Below, piece after piece: positions 10,209 to 21,120 of a DNA stretch of 64,000 nt. Under the pieces are notes generated by a model, which was given only the letters and a program-made list of their open reading frames with translations, ran no database searches and was not told where the DNA came from. How positions within the stretch are numbered: position 1 is the first letter of the stretch; each line of letters starts with the position of its first letter. The translations under genes and the position numbers were made by a program. Origin of the DNA: Cryptomeria japonica (lineage: Eukaryota > Streptophyta > Pinopsida > Cupressales > Cupressaceae); assembly GCF_030272615.1 (NCBI RefSeq), contig NC_081409.1, forward strand, positions 241,884,332 to 241,948,331, read 5' to 3'.

Positions 10209-10254
10209 TCTTGGACTAGTCCATCATCGGTTCGGGTGTGGCTTATTTCCAACA

Positions 10255-10750
10255 CCTAATTTAGTTTAGATGTTCAAGTTTTAATTGTTAGAGTTTGTTG
10301 GTGTAATGGAATTCCCTGATGGAGGGATGGGGGATTGAGGACCTAAGTTTGGGGATGGAAATGGCAGGGCGAGAGGTGGCAAGGGGGCAACACAAATGCA
10401 TACAGTTTTCGGAAAATTAGATATTTAAAGATGCATAAGGATCAAAATTATAAATGAAACTTTGGCAGACTAGTAAACTACTAAGCGTTAAAGTTGTAAA
10501 CACATTGCAATGATTGCATTGAACATTTGAATTTTGAATTTTGAATTCTAAAGTGAACATTAACAATGAAAATGTTGAATTTGAAATTTATATTATAATC
10601 AAAATTTCATAATGATAATTACAATGACAAATGTTCAAAAGCACAAAATGGCTTGAAGTGATGCCTCTACTTTTCCCCAAACTTCTCATCACTAACAACA
10701 CATGCTCAAGCTCCTTGCAAACAAATACCAACCAATCTTGTCTATGTAGC
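10255..10750. other. Non-coding 3' flank of a decayed hAT
   Basis: G-rich motifs (GGGATGGGGGATTGAGG, TTGGGGATGG near 10325-10360) are followed by AT-rich sequence. They resemble the subterminal region of the remnant at 4540-4731, so this is probably the 3' end of the hAT copy at 10755-12600. No target duplication could be paired. Confidence 0.35.
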
Positions 10751-10754
10751 ATTG

Positions 10755-12330
10755 TCATTGACCTATGTTGGCTCCTCTGGCTCTACATCCCATGTGATGT
10801 TGGACTCTCCTTGTAATTGTTTTGTAGTCAATAAGACACAAGGCACTATGTACAACCATGAGATTCTTTGCCCTCCTAGAGCTAAGTCTGTTCCTCTTAA
10901 TATAGTGGATGAAGCTATAAGCAAACCAATTCCTTTGAGCAGTAGAACTAGAAATTTGGGATAACAAACGAATGGCTAGAGAGGTAGTCAAAGGAGTAGG
11001 CCCATGCATAGTCCACCACAAAATTTGCTTCTCATGTGCCATAGTGGCCCTATCTATCTTGGCCTCCATAATATAACCCCTAGGAGTGGCAAAAAAATTG
11101 TTCTTTAGTACAAATGATGTTGGCCTTTGTAGAATCATACATCTTTTCAATAACCTTCCTGAAACCTACGTTCATCTTAACATCTTGTATAGGTGTAATT
11201 CTACTAGTCCTTTGCACATACCACATCGGGTTCAATGCATAGGCAACCATGTGGAGTGTTGAGCTTCCCCCATCTGTGATGAATGATTGGTTGGATACAT
11301 TCATTAAATTGTAATGTGGGTTCCTTTTGTTACATAGCAACCTTTATTTGGTCAAGCATAGTAGTATCAATGCACTTAGATGCCTCTCGAAGGCTAGGTG
11401 CATTGGCATTCTCATATTTAATCACTTTGAAGACTAGAGTAATGATGGAGACAATATATTTCACATCAGTCTAATAAACATCATTTTTCCACAATTCCTT
11501 CACCCTCTTTCCTTAGTCTGTCTCTAACTTAGGCCACCAATTTCATTTTGAATACAATATATATCGAGTCTCTATAGGATTCAAGAATTCATTTTAGAGG
11601 AGGTCTTGAAGAGTGGATGTGAAGTGTGGTGGTTGCAAATAAACATCTGCACATCTCTAGCATCATTAACAACTATTTTGGTCCAATCTATTTTTCCCAT
11701 ATCCTTGAGTGTATTATTCATGGCATGCAGACAACAAGGGTCCACCAAATATATTTATAAGTTACCTCAATTAACTTCCCTATAGCTTCGCACGCATGGG
11801 CCACATCTATCACTATATGGACCACATTTTGTGGCCTAACCTCCTCTACAACATCTTCAAGGATTTGAAACTGAGAATCAACATCCTTGCAATGCTTGAA
11901 ACAATTAACAACTCTAAGAAAATAAAGGCCGTTTGTACATGTAACTATGATATTGCTGAGTTGACGATGCCTAATGTCCATCCACGCATCCACGACTATG
12001 CTACATCCACTTGTGACCTAGGATTCCTTATTTTCTCTATCAAAATATTAATCTTGTAATAGTTCTTACCCAAGATTGTGGTCCTCAATTTAGTCTCCCT
12101 TGGTGACAAATATGATGGTCCTACCCTTGCTATCTTTGCCGCAGCCTCCTTATAATGAGTGAGCCACATGGAATGGAAAACCTTTCACAAAGAAGAATTT
12201 GCCAATGGCATCATCTTCCTTATCCTTCAATTGCTCATTGAATAAGTTTTCTAGTGGTTTTGGAGCATCACTTGTCACCTTGTGTTTCCCTTTAGCCTTT
12301 GCTACCCCTAAAATTTAAATAATTGGAATA
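10755..12330 (-). pseudogene. Decayed hAT transposase
   Basis: Minus-strand pieces follow the order of a hAT transposase. At 12240-12170 is the N-terminal core (a variant of the FNVAxxPY block). At 11993-11718 is DAWMDIRHRQLSNIIV, with the first catalytic Asp kept, followed by NVVHIVIDVAHACEA and the WW..CMP block. At 11340-11080 is the variable middle (LHMVAYALNP). At 11060-10890 is the dimerisation block ILWWTMHGPTPLTTSLA and SSSTAQRNWFAYSFIHYIKRN. The catalytic Glu of the xERNW motif is Gln here. Many frameshifts and stops separate the pieces, so it cannot be active. Upstream (12331-12632) a degraded BED region may exist but is not readable. Confidence 0.8.
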
Positions 12331-14952
12331 TTTCAAAATGGTCACAAGCAAGCTCAACAAGGGTAGAAGAAAGGAGGAGATATATTGGTGAGGCTGATTT
12401 TTGGCTTAAGCTCTTGCCATTATCTCATCCCAAGTTTGGTCTTGCATCAGAATCATTTCTAATTTTTTCTTGGGATTGCATGCCCACCTATGGATCCTTA
12501 TGTATAAATGGTAGTTCATGCCCTACCAACATTTGGATCTTATTTATCCTCATTCAGTTGGAATCACCCTTTGTGATGGAGAATATACCTCTCAAAGTAT
12601 AGGCTAAACTGTACTAAACACTCTTTTTGATGATATTAAACTAGCTTACCGGGTTCGCCTCCACACCCCCCTGGTTCGTGTCTGGTACGGTTCGGGTCCC
12701 TGGTTCGGGTCCGGTCCAGCCTTGGTTCGACCAGGGTTCGAATTTCCTAGAGGGGGTTCGACCTGGTTCGAACCCGGGTGGACCAAGATTGAACCAGGTC
12801 GAACCCAGACGGCTAGGCGGCCCAAAACGGTTTTTTTTATGCAAAATTTAATTTTTTTTTGAAATCCGCCATGTAAAAAGTCAATTTTATACCCTAAAAG
12901 TGACTTCCAAAACATAATCTTGGCTCATTTCTCCTCATTTGTGTTGCAAACAAAAGTTTTTTGATAGTAGGTTGAAGAAAGGGTGAACAAAGTTTGGCTT
13001 CCAAGATCAAATAGGAGGAGTTGAAGACTGATTTTTGAAGCTTCAACAAGTGTTGCAGCATCATTTCCATACATTTGCAAGCTCCCATTGGCTACAAGAG
13101 TTAGGGTTTTTAACATTTTTTTCCAACTATTTTTGTTTCACAAATTGTCAAACATGAAACATTAATTGTTTTTCATTATTTTGTTTTTGTTTTTGTACAT
13201 GTTTATGTTATTTCTCGCCATAGGAACTAGAATGGCATCTACCTCTTCCTCCGTTGGCAATGAACAAACAATTACAAAACAAAGAAATGATCTGAATTCT
13301 CCCTTATAGAAGTATGTTGACATTTTAAACCCACTTCCAGGAGGTGGGGGATTCCGTTGGAGATGCCAAGGATGTGGTATTGAACGTAATAGTTCATATT
13401 ATCGGGTGGTAGGCCATTTGTGTGGAATAAAAGGAAGAGACATCAAAAAATGCCCTGGAAAAGATGGTAAACCTATACTAGATGAGACAGTGATGAAATA
13501 TTTTAAGGAGCATGAGAAGGTAGAAAAGAGAGAAGCCTGTAAATTGAATCAAACCACGGCAAAGAAAACAAGGGGAATGCAAGCCCCATCTAATTCCGAT
13601 GTTGTAGTACAAGACCACCCCTTCTTTTCCACAAATGAACCTGAAAATGAACCACCCTTGACACGCAAAAGAACAAAGGGGCCTTTAGAAAATGCATTTC
13701 AAAATGAGAGTAGAGACATTGTTGACCAAGATATAGAAAGGTGCATTTGTCCAAATGGGTTGGCTTTCAATGTTCTTCACTCCCCATATTGGAAGCAAAT
13801 GATAAAAAGTGTTAATGAAGCTCCAAGAGGGTATAAGGGCCCAGGTTATGAGAAGGTACGTGGAACATTATTGGACAAAGAGGTGAAGAGGGTTGAAGAT
13901 GCATTGAAACCCATAAGGGATTCATGGGCTGAGATAGGTGTAACAATTGTTTCAGATGGGTGGAAAGATGCTAAAAATCGTCCCTTGATCAATGTCATAG
14001 TGGTGTCCCCTAAAGGGGCAATGTTTTTGAAAGTTGTGGATTGTGAGGGCCAAGTAAAAGATGGCCAATTTATTGCAGAAATTCTCATCTCTGCCATTGA
14101 GTCAGTGGGACCCCGCAATGTTGTCCAAGTCATAACGGACAATGCAAGAAATTGTAGAGCTGCTAGTTTGTTGGTTGAGGAACTCTATGATCACATCTTT
14201 TGGACACCTTGTGCGGTCCATTCATTCAATCTTATGCTACAAAGGATTGGGACTAAAATAAAATGGATCAAAGATGTGTATGCATAGGTTGAGGACATCC
14301 AGATGTTCATCACAAACCACCACATGTCTCAAGGGATTTTTAGGTCCTTTTCGAATTTGGAGCTATTGAAGGTAAGTGAAATAGTAATTTAATTTTACAT
14401 TTTCTAATTTTTTTAATTTCAATGTTCATAATATCATTGTGTAAGCTATATTGTGTATTTTTCTTTAAAGTTTGGCTCTATTTTTTAATCATTTTGGCAT
14501 AAATTTGTGTTATAGGGTGCTCAGACCCGTTTGGCATCAAACACAATCGTCTTAAGACGACTTGTGAAAGTTAGAGTGGCACTATGCAATATGGTGATCA
14601 GCAACAATTGGACTGTATGGAAGCAGAGTAGCAGTGAGAGGGCAGAAAAAATTAGGGAGAGAATATTGAATGAGAAATGGTGGGAACTTGTTACATATCT
14701 CCTAAGTATCAGTGAGCCCATTATGAGTATGATTCGCTATACCGACATGGATAGGCTTTACATTAGTGAGATTTATGATGGCATTGACTCAATGCTTGAA
14801 AAAATAAAGTTCACTATAAATGCAAAAGAGAATGACGCCGAGGAGAAATTCTTCAAAGAAGTGAAAGCAATTATTGTAGAAAGGTGGAATAAGATGACCA
14901 CTCCTTTGCATCTTCTTGCCTATTCCTTAACACCAAAGTACTATAGCAATCA

Positions 14953-15361
14953 GTTTCTTGATAAACCAGGAAGGATTCCACCATGGAGAGATCTAGAAGT
15001 ATCTGATGGGTACAAGGCAACATTTCTTAGACTATATCCTGATGATGATTTGCGAGATATTGTTACAAATGAGTTCACAGAATTTGCAAATGGGAATGGT
15101 TTAAGTGTTGAGGTACTTCGTCATAGATCCAAGAAGGATGCTCATAGCTGGTAATACTTCCATGGTGTATGCTTCCAACACCTACAACCCCTTGTTGTAA
15201 AAGTTTTATCACAAGTTTAGTTAATTAAAATTTATCACAAGTTTATTTATAGTTTACTTTGTCTTCATAGGTTGCTAGTTCATCTGCTTCAGAAAGAAAT
15301 TGGAGCACATACTCTTTCATCCACTCAGTAAAGCGCAATAGGTTGCTATCAAAAAGAGCGG
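14953..15361 (+). repeat. Left copy of a duplicated hAT-3 segment
   Basis: From GTTTCTTGATAAA to AAAAAGAGCGG this matches 15958-16433 at well over 90% identity. It covers the end of one exon, an intron and the start of the last exon. It lacks about 67 bp found in the right copy, where the intron end CTTTGTCTT-ATAGGTTGCTAG occurs twice. Confidence 0.9.
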
Positions 15362-15698
15362 TAATTGATGGAAAAATCAGTTAGTTTGCCATTCTCTTCT
15401 TTCCAAAAAGATTATAAGATGGCTCTGTTTGCTTCAAACGAAAATTTTTCGGAAGCAATCCCAAAGTGCTTCAAAAGGTTTCCTTGACGTAGGTCTGTCA
15501 TGCTTAGACATAGATTCTCCAAATGGAGTCTCTCTCACCCCAAGGAACGGCTCTGATTCCCGCTACCCGCCCATCTATAGTATAGAATAGAATTATGAAC
15601 TAGTTATTCATTTAGTCGTATTTTTATCTTCTTTATACATAAGGCCAAGATAAATGGGATGAACCATCCTTTTTGGATATAAAAACTTATTGTGTCTT

Positions 15699-15757
15699 TG
15701 CGGAGACGGGATTTGAACCCGTGACTTCAAGGTTATGAGCCTTGCGAGCTACCAAAC
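15699..15757 (-). tRNA. trnfM-CAU: Partial plastid-type tRNA-fMet (CAU)
   Basis: On the minus strand, GTTTGGTAGCTCGCAAGG, the CAU anticodon in GCTCATAACC, the T-arm GGGTTCAAATCCC and the 3' end TCTCCGCA match plastid trnfM. The first 15 or so nucleotides (5' acceptor strand and part of the D-arm) are missing, so it is a pseudogene. Confidence 0.85.
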
Positions 15758-15774
15758 ATATTGCATGCATATGA

Positions 15775-15847
15775 GCCTGCTTAGCTCAGAGGTTAGAGCG
15801 TCACACTTGTAATGCGATGGTCACTGGTTCGATCCCGATAGCTGGCT
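15775..15847 (+). tRNA. trnT-UGU: Plastid-type tRNA-Thr (UGU), mutated nuclear copy
   Basis: GCCTGCTTAGCTCAGAGGTT, the anticodon TGT in CTTGTAA and the T-arm GGTTCGATCCC match plastid trnT-UGU. The anticodon stem TCACA/TGCGA has a mismatch and the T-arm pairing is altered, signs of decay after transfer to the nucleus. A plastid tRNA gene in the nucleus lacks its own promoter context. Confidence 0.85.
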
Positions 15848-15957
15848 CGTTTTTATTCTTTCCATTTCTTCCATTATCAACGCTAAAATCTATGAGATAA
15901 GGAAAAGACTCTTCCATTTCTGATCGCCGGTCCACTGGGTCTGTCCTGGCATAATCC

Positions 15958-16433
15958 GTTTCTTGATAAACTAGGAAGGATTCCACCATGGAGAGATCTA
16001 GAAGTATCTGATGGGTACAAGGCAGCATTTCTTAGACTATATCCTGATGATGATTTGCGAGATATTGTTACAAATGAGTTCATAGAATTCACAAATGGGA
16101 ATGGTCTAAGTGTTGAGGCACTTCGTCATAGATCCAAGAAGGATGCTCATAGCTGGTGGCACTTCCATGGTGCATGCTTCCAACACCTACAACCCCTCGC
16201 TTTAAAGGTTTTATCACAAGTATAATTAATTAAAATTTATCACAAGTTTATTTATAGTTTACTTTGTCTTGATAGGTTGCTAGTAATTTTTAATTTTAAT
16301 TTTATTAATGTATAACTTAAATTGTTTGCTTTGTCTTCATAGGTTGCTAGTTCATCTGCTTCAGAAAGAAATTGGAGCACATACTCTTTCATCCACTCAG
16401 TAAAGCGCAATAGGTTGCTATCAAAAAGAGCGG
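15958..16433 (+). repeat. Right copy of the duplicated hAT-3 segment
   Basis: This is the counterpart of 14953-15361. Here it runs on into the transposase C-terminus (GAGAATTTAGTATATGTGC), so this is the copy in the original context at its 3' edge. The left copy is in the original context at its 5' edge. Confidence 0.9.
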
Positions 16434-16659
16434 AGAATTTAGTATATGTGCATTCCAACCTACGTCTTCTTTCACACAAACAACGTGACTACACACAAGG
16501 GGAAACGAAGATGTTGAATATAGAGCCAGAGCATACTGATTTGGATGCTTCCACTTCTCAGCTTCTTGCATTGACACTTGATGACTTGGAGGGCGAGCAA
16601 ACTTATAGTGCAAGTGCAAGTGGCGTTGGCTCATCTAATGTCAATGTCAATGATGAGGA

Positions 16660-16692
16660 GGAGGAGGAGGAGGAGGAGGAGGAGGAGGATGA
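16660..16692 (+). repeat. GAG/GAT trinucleotide run coding for Glu/Asp
   Basis: About ten GAG codons sit just before the transposase stop. It is a microsatellite within the acidic tail usual for this family. Confidence 0.8.
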
Positions 16693-17040
16693 ATTAGCTG
16701 ATCCATTTGATGATTAAACTTTATATTGTTGAAAGTTGAAACAATTATACTTGAATATTTTGTCATTTTGATATTAAACTTGATGTATATGATGCTATTA
16801 TGGTATGATCATGATGCTATGATTACAAGTTTATGTTTGTTTTGTTGTTTATATGATGCTATGTGACATGCTAATCTTAATTCATGCTTACAGGCTGCAC
16901 AAATATTAATATATATATATAATTTACATGTTTTTGTACAAACGAACCCAAACCCCTTTTCAAAATTTTGCCGTACCGGCGTACCGGTTCTTCAAACCCA
17001 AACCGGTGCCCGAACCCGAACTGGCAAGCTAGATATTAAA

Positions 17041-17724
17041 AAAATCTCTATCGTGGAGTTTCTTTCCTATGGGGACAACTCTTTCAATCATGTCAGGTTT
17101 GGAGTTATTGCTGTGATGAACTTCACAGAAACTTATTGTTCAGTATGGCACCTCAGTCGATTAGAATATTTGATAATTGTCTGTCAAATTCTCATCACAC
17201 ATTGAATCAGTTTAGAGAACACAAGCATGCAGACTGCACACAAGTCTAAAAATATTAGTGGATATTTGATTCATTTGTGATCAACTGGATTGCTTTAGGT
17301 ATTGACCAATTTTCCTTGAGAGTTGAGACAGATGCATCTGATTTGACAATCTTCTTTCTTGAATGTAATAATTTTTTTAATTGAAAATGTGAATTTTGAA
17401 TTTTCTGATTTCATCTTGTGCTTTATGGTGAGTGGATTCCAAGATAAACTACCAGGTAAAGCATACTGACAATCAGATCGTCTAAAATACTCTAGCTGGG
17501 AAGTTAAAATGTTTACAGCAAGCTCAACTATCATGCAAAGGCTATTTGATATTCTGGTTATGTGTTGAAATGTTTTTTATTTCAAGAAACCAAATTCTAA
17601 GTTGTGTTGCTTGTGCCTTTTTTAAACACTTGGTGCAAAAGATGATTTGGAAAATTGTTGACCAAGTTTCTTGTGGTCAGAAAAGATTCATCCTATTTGA
17701 TTCAAACCATTTGATTTTTAATAG
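17041..17724 (+). other. Probable intron 5' of the GNAT exon
   Basis: Non-coding, T-rich sequence ends in a pyrimidine-rich tract and TTTTTAATAG, the acceptor of the exon at 17725. If so, hAT-3 sits in an intron of this gene or directly upstream of it. No exon is recognised here. Confidence 0.45.
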
Positions 17725-18997
17725 GCTATAATAAATGGAGAAGAACAAATTGTGGCTGGAACGCTTGATCTCACTCAATCCAGTCAACTTCCAGATGAAA
17801 TACCAGGGACTTGTCCACAAGTAAGTTCTCTTAAGACTTGTGATATTACAAGAGTAATAAATACAAAAATGATGGGAGGATATTATTCAACAAAAGAGTA
17901 GAATATGATGCCAAATGATTGAATGCATTTCTTCTTCCCTTAGGTCCATTTAAGAGGCTGAAATCAGAAACAAATATATCGAAAATATGTTTTCAATAAT
18001 ATGGACGTATTTAGGATTAGAATCAAATCATAATCTGACTTAAAAATTCTTAATACATGATGATCCTTAGGTGCGTTTTGCATTTACTGATATGTGAGGC
18101 AGATTACATTAAATAATCTGTAAATAATAGATTAGAGTAGATCAAAATAATTTCTCTTAAGTAAGATAGCAAACTACCTTGAGATTTGGCAAAGCCTTTT
18201 TGACTTATCCTCATAAATAATTTACTTTAGCTTTGACAGATCTCAGCAACAGAATTCTGTGCAAAATCAGAGTAAGTTTACCTGAATTTACTTAATTTGT
18301 AGAGAATTCTTGATAGTGTTATAATAAAAATTACAGTTCTTCTGGACAGCTACTTTAAGCGATGAAAATGGTCGTTAGTGCTTCTGGGATCTCCTCAAAA
18401 AAGATTTACATTGTTAATTGTTGACCATGTATGTTCTAATTACTTGTTTTGCAATGTTTAGCATCAACAATTCTGATTTGTGCCAAGAGAGAAACTAGTC
18501 CTGTTTCCTTCAATGTAGATGTTGCCATCAGTATATTTTACTTGTCATGAAATTTTGTCTTGCCAGCTCTATAAGATGGCCCAGCTAGGTGATGGTGCAA
18601 CATTCTTTTCTCTAAAGATGCTATATACAGTTGAAAAAATGGTTTCATGTAATGCTTCTGTTGGGTTGTTCAGTTGAATTTATCCTCCAATTGTAAATGT
18701 GTTCTGCAGTTCAATGTTGTTTTTAAAATACAGAAATTTGTTTACTTTAAATATGTGTTTGACTTCCTTGTTATTTCCAACTATCTTATTGTGTTTGATT
18801 GAAGAGTGATGTTAGATATTATGAGGTGCAACAAGCATCTTTTTCATCGCTGAACTGTGGGTTTTCGTCTCTTCAGGGAACTGATGCACAGTTTACAAGA
18901 GCTTACTTGACTAATGTATGTGTAGCGCAAGAGCTTCAAAGAAAAGGCATTGGTAGTGCTTTGATTAGACAAGCTGTGAAAATTGCTGAACAGTGGG
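17725..18997 (+). CDS. GNAT-family N-acetyltransferase, two exons (partial gene)
   Basis: Exon 1 (17725-17820, 32 codons) follows a TAG acceptor and ends at a GTAAGT donor. It encodes NGEEQIVAGTLDL and LPDEIPGTCPQ. Exon 2 (18877-18997) follows TTCAG and ends at GTAATT. It encodes GTDAQFTRAYLTNVCVAQ, then RKGIGSALIRQAVKIAEQWG. The exons join in phase (CAA|GGA). The second holds motif A of the GNAT fold, with RKGIG as the acetyl-CoA pyrophosphate loop after the beta-strand YLTNVCV. The layout resembles plant organelle-type GNATs, which acetylate protein N-termini or lysines. Upstream exons (including any transit peptide) and the next exon (motif B, usually with LYVHV) were not found before 21.1 kb. 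The gene may have very long introns or be broken. No damage is seen in the two exons. Confidence 0.72.
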
Positions 18998-20626
18998 GTA
19001 ATTTCCATATTAATTGATTTACCAGAATATTTTCTGCCATTTGATTTTATATTAGTTCTTTTTTCCAGTTTCTTATTTTCCTTTTTCGTCTCTGGGATGA
19101 TTCAATTATAAAACTCATTGACAACTTTTGCTTCAGTTTAGCTCTGTACTTCAAATGTTCTCATAGATACAGGATTTCAGTTTCAGAGTCGAGTGTTTCT
19201 GTTATTAAATATTGAAAAATAGCAGGTGATAGCATCTTTTATTTTTATTAAAATACAGCTCATCATTTTCAAACATCTGGAATCTCGAACTACTATATTC
19301 TGTTGTTTGAACTTTGGGCAAGTTTTATTATATTTATTTTTCAGCACTATTATGCATTAGAACTCCTTTATTGGCTACTAAAGATACCGTTGTCCTGTAA
19401 ATCTTATCATGTTATATAATGCAAGCAATTTCACATAAATTTGAGACTAAAAGCAAAGCAAAAGGCTAGAAGAATTTCTTGAGTCTTTTCAGATTTAAGA
19501 GAAAACCCTTTTCTATCTCAATGACTGACAGACACTAGCAAGAATTATGCCATAAAATTATGGCTCTACTCTTGTGGTCATCACTGGTACAGCCTCACCA
19601 TCACCTTAGGTTGCACAAGGGAAGCCAAGCACTTGTTAAATTTTGAGCTGGGTTGAGACAAACTTTCTTGTCGATCTGAGGAAAAACAGGCATATAGATT
19701 TCAAATCAAAATCACAACTGATTTGATCTGTATAGTAATATTAGGAAAATTATAAATGGTCAGTATTCATACTACACACTTAACTGTTCAAGTTGATGTT
19801 TGAGTGCCTGTATCATGGACTAAAACGGTCATGAGATATACGGAACATACATGTATCAAAAAAGAGGATTATATGCTGTGCTGGCTGTATGTTTGTGACT
19901 TTGAAGTTTAATAGTCAAGAGTTGTTGGCTAACATGTCTGCAATCTTCAAGAGGTTGTCAATACCAATAACATGCTGGACTACAAAACTTGAAACTTGTG
20001 AATGAGCCAAGACAGTCCCCCAAAGGCAATGTATACAACGTTATGTATTTCCCATTTGGTGATTGCATGTTGTCCTTTAGACAACCATCTTATATACACA
20101 ATCTTTTTCTAGACTATTGCCTTAATCAGGCGAGCTAGGAACTATTCAATCCATGACAACAACTTTAACATCCAAATCACAATCAAATCTTTGTATTAAG
20201 AGTAGATCATGCATATTAAACTTAGCAAGCATACAGATGAGTGAAAAGAGTATGGAATACAAAATCATATGCACCTTTTCAGTGGGAAACGCTTTGAAAC
20301 AGCCACTTGAAGATTGAGTATTCCTTTTTTGCAGTCCAATACTGGTGTCTTTTTTGCCTTATGCAATATACTCTACTTGGAAGGTCAAATAAGTATTTAA
20401 ATATATCTAGAGGGGACAGTTTACCTCTTAACAGTCAATATGTTAATATGTGGCTTATTTTCTCCCTTCTTCGTAAATAGTTATTTTCTTCTCTATCAAC
20501 TAGAGGAAATGCAACTGCGCTTGTCAGAGGGTTTCAAGAGAACATCACCATCTTCATGGATCTGTCATCAACCTGGTCTCATATTTCTATATTGCTTTCT
20601 AGTTGTCTACCACGTCATTTTGTGGC
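18998..20626 (+). other. Probable intron or 3' flank of the GNAT gene
   Basis: AT-rich and non-coding. I searched for the expected LYVHV-type exon and did not find it. No repeat with defined ends is visible. Confidence 0.4.
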
Positions 20627-21080
20627 GATTCATTTACAGCAAGTGTCCTTTGATATTTTCGACCACAAAACAATTATGTAATGATGCTTATAGTATATCA
20701 TGTTTTCATGCACTGATGTAAACATCTGCATAGGGGTTTCAAATTGAAGAATTTTGTAAAACTTGTATTGTAGTGGTGTTTTTTCTTCTATACTTTAATA
20801 TTGCATGGATCGCCTCTGTGCTTATGAAGCTTCCGATACTGAAGTAGAGAATAATACATAATTTTCTGGTGATTCATTTACAGCAAGTGTCCTTTGATAT
20901 TTTCAACCATAAAACAATTATGTAATGATGCTTATAGTGTATCATGTTTTCATGCACATGATATAAACATCTGCATATGGATTTCAAATTGAAGCATTTT
21001 GTAAAACTTGTATTGCAATGGTTTTTTTCTTCTATACTTTTAATATTGCATGGATTGCCTATGTGTTTATGAAGCTGTTA
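20627..21080. repeat. Two-copy tandem duplication, 244-bp offset
   Basis: GATTCATTTACAGCAAGTG at 20627 recurs at 20871. The following roughly 210 bp, through TATTGCATGGAT and TTTATGAAGC, match with scattered substitutions and small indels. It is an older non-coding duplication. Confidence 0.85.
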
Positions 21081-21120
21081 GCAGCATTATTGTACACAAA
21101 CATAAGACTAGTTAATTATG

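Larger units (their letters stand above)
9928..10254 (-). mobile_element. TRIM retrotransposon, LTRs with tRNA-like Pol III promoter
   Basis: On the minus strand, a 129-bp 5' LTR (10126-10254) starts TGTTGGAAAT and ends TCTCAACA. It is followed directly by the initiator-tRNA-Met primer-binding site TGGTATCAGAGC (10114-10125) and about 50 bp of spacer. Then come the polypurine tract AAGGGGGG (10063-10070) and the 3' LTR (9928-10062), which has an extra TGTTGG at its start. The LTRs differ at 7 of 129 sites, all transitions. Total length is 327 bp with no coding capacity, as in terminal-repeat retrotransposons in miniature. Each LTR contains a 72-nt tRNA-like segment with Pol III A and B boxes. 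No flanking target duplication is visible (CTTCT versus CCTAA). Confidence 0.87.
15362..15957. mobile_element. Nuclear plastid DNA insert (NUPT) in hAT-3
   Basis: About 600 bp unrelated to hAT lie exactly between the two copies of the duplicated segment. It contains a partial plastid-type trnfM-CAU (minus) and a plastid-type trnT-UGU (plus) only 17 bp apart. These are not neighbours in the common plastid gene order, so the insert was rearranged or comes from a rearranged plastome. The rest is non-coding and would be plastid spacer. Both tRNA genes carry substitutions. Confidence 0.82.
13232..16717 (+). pseudogene. hAT-3 transposase, intron-containing, disrupted
   Basis: Translation would start at ATG 13232 (MASTSSSVGNEQ), just after a 3' splice-like TAG. 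A TAG at 13307-13309 replaces the usual Trp of the xWKYV motif before the BED finger (RWRCQGCGIERN, then GHLCGIKGRDIKKCPG). The core follows with VSDGWKDAKNRPLINV (first Asp), VITDNARNCRA (second Asp) and WTPCAVHSFNLML. A second stop is at 14285-14287. A donor GTAAGT at 14372 and an AG acceptor at 14514-14515 define an intron. The next exon reads from about 14520 (RLASNTIVLRRLVK) to about 15150. The last exon has SSASERNWSTYSFIHSVKRN (catalytic Glu kept) and ends in a run of Glu and Asp at 16717. The last exons are duplicated around inserted plastid DNA. It is inactive as it stands. Confidence 0.87.
12641..17032 (+). mobile_element. hAT element hAT-3; TSD ATATTAAA
   Basis: This 4,392-bp unit has terminal repeats CTAGCTTACC and GGCAAGCTAG and a perfect 8-bp duplication ATATTAAA (12633-12640 and 17033-17040). 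Subterminal regions are rich in GGTTCG, CGAACC and ACCGG motifs on both sides (12650-12820 and 16935-17025). It carries a plus-strand, intron-containing transposase gene that is broken. It also contains a plastid DNA fragment between two copies of its own sequence (14953-15361 and 15958-16433). Confidence 0.92.

Noticed and set aside
15699-15847. Functional nuclear tRNA genes
   Set aside because: Both are plastid-type; one is truncated and the other has stem mismatches. They sit in a plastid insert inside a transposon.
20440-20721. 93-codon plus-strand ORF as a GNAT exon
   Set aside because: No GNAT motif, no splice signals in phase, and part of it lies in a non-coding tandem duplication.
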